From NCBI RefSeq assembly GCF_002288925.2, contig NW_022098021.1:33672065-33736064 (forward strand): DNA of 64,000 bases, written 5' to 3'. Numbering within the stretch: position 1 is the stretch's first letter; every line of letters begins with the position of its first letter. The notes under the pieces are model-generated. The model was not told the DNA's origin. It did no database searches and saw only the letters and a list, made by a program, of their open reading frames with translations. The position numbers and the translations under genes were made by a program. This document shows positions 60,967 to 64,000 of this stretch, piece by piece. The stretch is from Delphinapterus leucas. Its lineage: Eukaryota > Chordata > Mammalia > Artiodactyla > Monodontidae.

Positions 60967-62493
60967 GGTCAGAGGGGCACTGATGACCTGTCAAGCTCAA
61001 GGCTGGACACCCCCAGTACAGGGGTCTCTCTAAACCACATGACGACCTGGAAGCCAGTTGCACGTGGTCAGAAAGAGGTCAGGCCTGAAACAATATCCAG
61101 TGGGACATGTGCTCCCCGCCCCTGGGCAAAGATACCCCCAACGTTTGGGAATCCTGATGCTTTGATGCCCTGGTCAGGAATCACTTCCTGGTAGACAAGC
61201 TGCATACTAGGAGCAGTGACCAGGGCCATGGCCAAGGAAGCAGTTGTGACCCAGCCGGCCAGGGGAAGGACACTCCAGAGATGCCTCCCCAGCCACAATG
61301 CCCTCGTTTCCTTAAACGACCACCGTTTATGGGATGTGTTGCAGCCAACGACACCAAAGAACCATCTTCCCACCTAAGCCCAAACTCAGACCAGTGATTT
61401 AAAAGCAAATTCAAAGAACGTTCAGCTCATTTGAAACAGAGTTGGGTCTCTGAAAAGGTAAAAGCTCTGGAAGTTGAATTTGGGAAAACTGCCCAGAGCT
61501 CAAGAGCAGGCCTGAACTTGGCAGGACCTAAGGGCACCAAACAGACCCGTCTTGGCCCGCTGGCCACCCCAGCAGGTGTCCCCAACTGGCCTGAACAAGC
61601 CGCCTGCCCCCCTGGCCCGTATCTTTGCCCAGCAGAGAGCTGGGAGTCTCACTCCAGAACAGCCAAGTTTCTAAAGAACCCCCTTCCACTTTAACTAAAC
61701 TGGAAACCACGGGCTCTTGGGACCCCCTCCCAGAACCACCTCATGAGGGAGAAGCACTCAGGGCAGGGCTGGATGGCACCCACCTTACCCATTTGGTCAT
61801 TCTATCTGAGAACTGAAATCACCGTGACTGTGAGGACAGCAAGGCCCAGCTGCCATGCACGGGCTCGTGTACCCCGTGGCCACGCTGCATGTCAAGCCCC
61901 GGGCAGTCACCTCCTCCCTGAAGCATCCCCTTAGAACGAAGGGCCAAGGACAACCCTCCCCACGACCGAGAAGAAAACAGAAGCTCTGAGACATGGGTGA
62001 CATCCCTCAGTGAGGACAAACCTCATCCTCCACCCGAGTCTGTTAGTCTAAGAGCCGTGTTCCCAACAGTTCCCTGACCCTTTGCCCAGGGCCAGAGCCC
62101 CTGTGCCCAGTGGGGCTCTTCTGTGCAGTGGACTCAGCGGGCCTTCAGCATTTGGGTGACCCTCTGTGCAAATGTGCCAGCCTCAGTGACCACCACATCC
62201 AACCGTGTGTAACCCTCGCGATGAACGAAGCTCACACCGCAGGTCATGTTGGGGAGTATGGGACTGACACATACATACGGCTGTATTTAAAACAGATAAC
62301 CCACAAGGACCTACTGTATAGCACAGGGAACTCCTGTCAATATTCTGTAATAACCTAAATGGGAAAAGAATTCAAAAAAGAATAGATACATGTATATGCA
62401 TAACTGAATCACTTTGCTGTACACCTGAAACTAACACAACATTGTTAATCAACTATACTTCAATATAAAATAAAAATTAAAAAAATACACATT
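60967..62493 (+). mobile_element. GC-rich composite retro-insert with L1 3' tail
   Basis: This block splits L1 ORF2 between 'gaatggatacaaaaacaagg' and 'atatgctgtctacaagagac', which are contiguous in L1. Flanks 'aaaaacaaggccccta' (60951-60966) and 'aaaaaaaagcccccta' (62494-62509) match at 14 of 16, an A-rich target duplication as L1 endonuclease makes. About 1.26 kb of GC-rich sequence (60967-62230) is joined to an L1 3' terminus and A-rich tail. The GC-rich part has no L1 ORF text and no long open frame. It may be a co-mobilised transcript, a composite element, or an unusually long native L1 3' UTR. Confidence 0.8.
62231..62493 (+). mobile_element. L1 3' terminus of the composite insert
   Basis: 'ctactgtatagcacagggaa', 'cctaaatgggaaaagaattc', 'tgaatcactttgctgtacac' and 'tgaaactaacacaacattgt' end in an A-rich tail. 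It shares diagnostic words with the insertion at 30467-30669, so both come from one L1 subfamily. Confidence 0.9.
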
Positions 62494-64000
62494 AAAAAAA
62501 AGCCCCCTAAATATGCTGTCTACAAGAGACCCACTTCAGACTTAGGGACACATACAGACTGAAAGTGAGGGGATGAAAAAAGATATTCCATGCAAGTGAA
62601 AATCAAAAGAAAGTTGTAGTAGCAATTCTCATATTAGAAAAAATAGACTTTAAAATAAAGACTATTACAAAATACAAAGAAGAACACTGAATAATGATCA
62701 AGGGATCAATACAAGAAGAAGATATAACAATTGTAAATATTTATGCACCCAATACAGGAGCAACTCAATACATAAGGAAAATGTTAACAGCAATAAAAGG
62801 GGAAATGAACAGTAACACAAAAAGAGTAGGAGACTTTAACACTCTACTTTCACAAATAGACAGATCATCCAAAATGAAAACAAATAAGGAAACACAAGCT
62901 TTAAATGATACATTAAACAAGATGGACTTAATTGATATTTATAGGACATTCCATCCAAAAACAACAGAATACACATTTTTCTCTAGTGCTTATGGAACAT
63001 TCTCCAGGATAGATCATATCTTGAGTCACAAATCAAGGCTTGGTAAATTTAAGAATATTAAAATCATATCAGGTATCTTTGCTGACCACAATGCTATGAG
63101 ACTTGGTATCAATTACAGGAAAAAAAACTGTAAAAAATACAAACACATGGAGGCTAAACCATATGCTACTAAATAACTGAGAGATCACTGAAGAAATCAA
63201 AGAGGAAATCAAAAAATACCTAGAAACAAATGACAATGAAAACACGATGACCCAAAACCTACGAGATGCAGTAAAAGCAGTTCTAAAAGGAAAGTTTATA
63301 ACAATGCAATCCTACCTCAAGAAACAAGAAAAATCTCAAATAAACACCCTAACTTTACACCTAAAACAATTAGAGAAAGAAGAACAAAAAAACCCCAAAG
63401 TTAGCAGAAGGAAAGAAATCATAAAGATTTGATCAAAAATAAATGAAAAAGAAAAGAAGGAAACAATAGCAAAGATCAGCAAAACTAAAAGCTGGTTCTT
63501 TGAGAAAATAAACAAAATCAATAAACCATAAGCCAGACTCGTCACAAAAACAGGGGAGAAGACTCAAATCAACAGAACTAAAAGTGAGATAGAAGTAACA
63601 ACTGACCCTGCAGAAATATAAAGGATCATGAGAGATGGCTACAAGCAACTCTATGCCAATAAAATGTACAACCTGGAAGAAATGGACAAATTCTTAGAAA
63701 AGCACAACCTTCTGAGACTGAAGCAGAGAGAAATAGAAAATATAAACGGACCAATCACAAGCACTGAAACTGAAACTGTGATTAAAAATCTTCCAACAAA
63801 CCAATGCCCAGGACCAGATGGCTTCACAGGTGAATTCTATCAAACATTTAGCGAGGAGCTAACACCTATCCTTCTCAAACTCTTCCAAAATATAACAGAG
63901 GGAGGAACACTCCCCAAACTCATTCTAGGAGGCAACCATTACCCTGATACCAAAACCAAAGATGTCACAAAAAAGAAAACTATATACCAATATCACTGAT

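Larger units (their letters stand above)
59345..64000 (+). mobile_element. L1 LINE, 5' UTR to ORF2, runs off window
   Basis: It shows a GC-richer 5' UTR (59345-59924), a broken ORF1, a short spacer, and ORF2 from its start through the endonuclease and into the first reverse transcriptase block ('PGPDGFTGEFYQTF') at the window end. A 1.5-kb insert lies in ORF2 at 60967-62493. It is the least truncated L1 here and, judged by ORF2 text, fairly young. Frameshifts and stops make it inactive. Its 3' end and target duplication lie outside the window. Confidence 0.93.
60861..64000 (+). pseudogene. L1 ORF2 pseudogene, split by an insertion
   Basis: The start at 60861 reads ATG-TAA because one base is missing against the usual L1 start. 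The first ~35 codons lie left of the insert. After it the endonuclease continues ('QETH' at about 62522), and the 160-residue open stretch at 62694-63176 keeps 'VGDFNT' and 'FADHNAM' around the catalytic Asp/Asn and Asp-His positions. Linker frames follow at 63247-63432 and the RT start at 63628-63999. Several stops separate them. Confidence 0.88.

Noticed and set aside
60943..62358. Several overlapping 60-100-codon frames on both strands in the GC-rich insert
   Set aside because: GC-rich DNA has few stops. No frame extends far, none resembles a known protein, and both strands are equally open.
1..64000. Search for a CRISPR array, operon, phage or other prokaryote-like system
   Set aside because: There are no spaced direct repeats, ribosome-binding sites ahead of long ORFs, or gene clusters. 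The content is that of a mammalian nuclear genome.

Overview
This is mammalian nuclear DNA with no host protein-coding gene that I can support. It is AT-rich and stop-dense. The longest open frames are short, and every one I can identify lies inside a transposon copy or antisense to one. There are no bacterial operons, CRISPR arrays or phage genes. The best clue to the organism is six near-identical copies of a tRNA-derived SINE of the CHR family, which is known from whales, hippos and ruminants. L1 elements with cetartiodactyl-type 3' ends are also present, and I see no BovB or Bov-tA repeats. Together these point to a cetacean (whale or dolphin), probably an intergenic or intronic stretch. 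That is an inference from repeat content only.

Layout. From 1 to 16.7 kb the DNA is mostly unique, with old MIR, L2, hAT and L1 fragments, a palindromic MITE (1.14-1.32 kb), a (TTAGGA)n patch and the first CHR SINE (10.8 kb). From 16.76 to 19.58 kb there is a 5'-truncated minus-strand L1, into which a 39-nt piece of tRNA-Gly has been retro-inserted. From 19.7 to 21.4 kb lie older L1 pieces, one split by a hAT MITE. From 21.4 to 25.4 kb the DNA is unique. A nested stack (LTR, then MaLR LTR, then CHR SINE) fills about 25.4-26.4 kb. From 29.0 to 34.6 kb is an L1 cluster: a minus fragment, a long old plus-strand L1 carrying a younger L1 3' end, a solo LTR and a 51-bp tandem duplication, then an antisense L1 3' UTR piece. 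From 35 to 56 kb the DNA is mostly unique with MIR and L2 relics, four more CHR SINEs, a probable LTR at 47.8 kb, a 265-bp ancient tandem duplication at 49.3-49.8 kb and a poly(A)-only insertion at 41.74 kb. From 56.8 to 64.0 kb there are two L1s: a minus 5'-truncated copy, then a plus-strand copy with 5' UTR, broken ORF1 and ORF2 that runs off the window end. The second copy is interrupted by a 1.5-kb GC-rich insert that ends in an L1 3' tail.

Nothing here works together as a pathway. The window is a layered record of retrotransposition: L2/MIR and old L1, then hAT MITEs and LTRs, then younger L1 and CHR SINEs mobilised by L1 machinery. Family names are from recognition by eye, and boundaries of old repeats are approximate to tens of bases.
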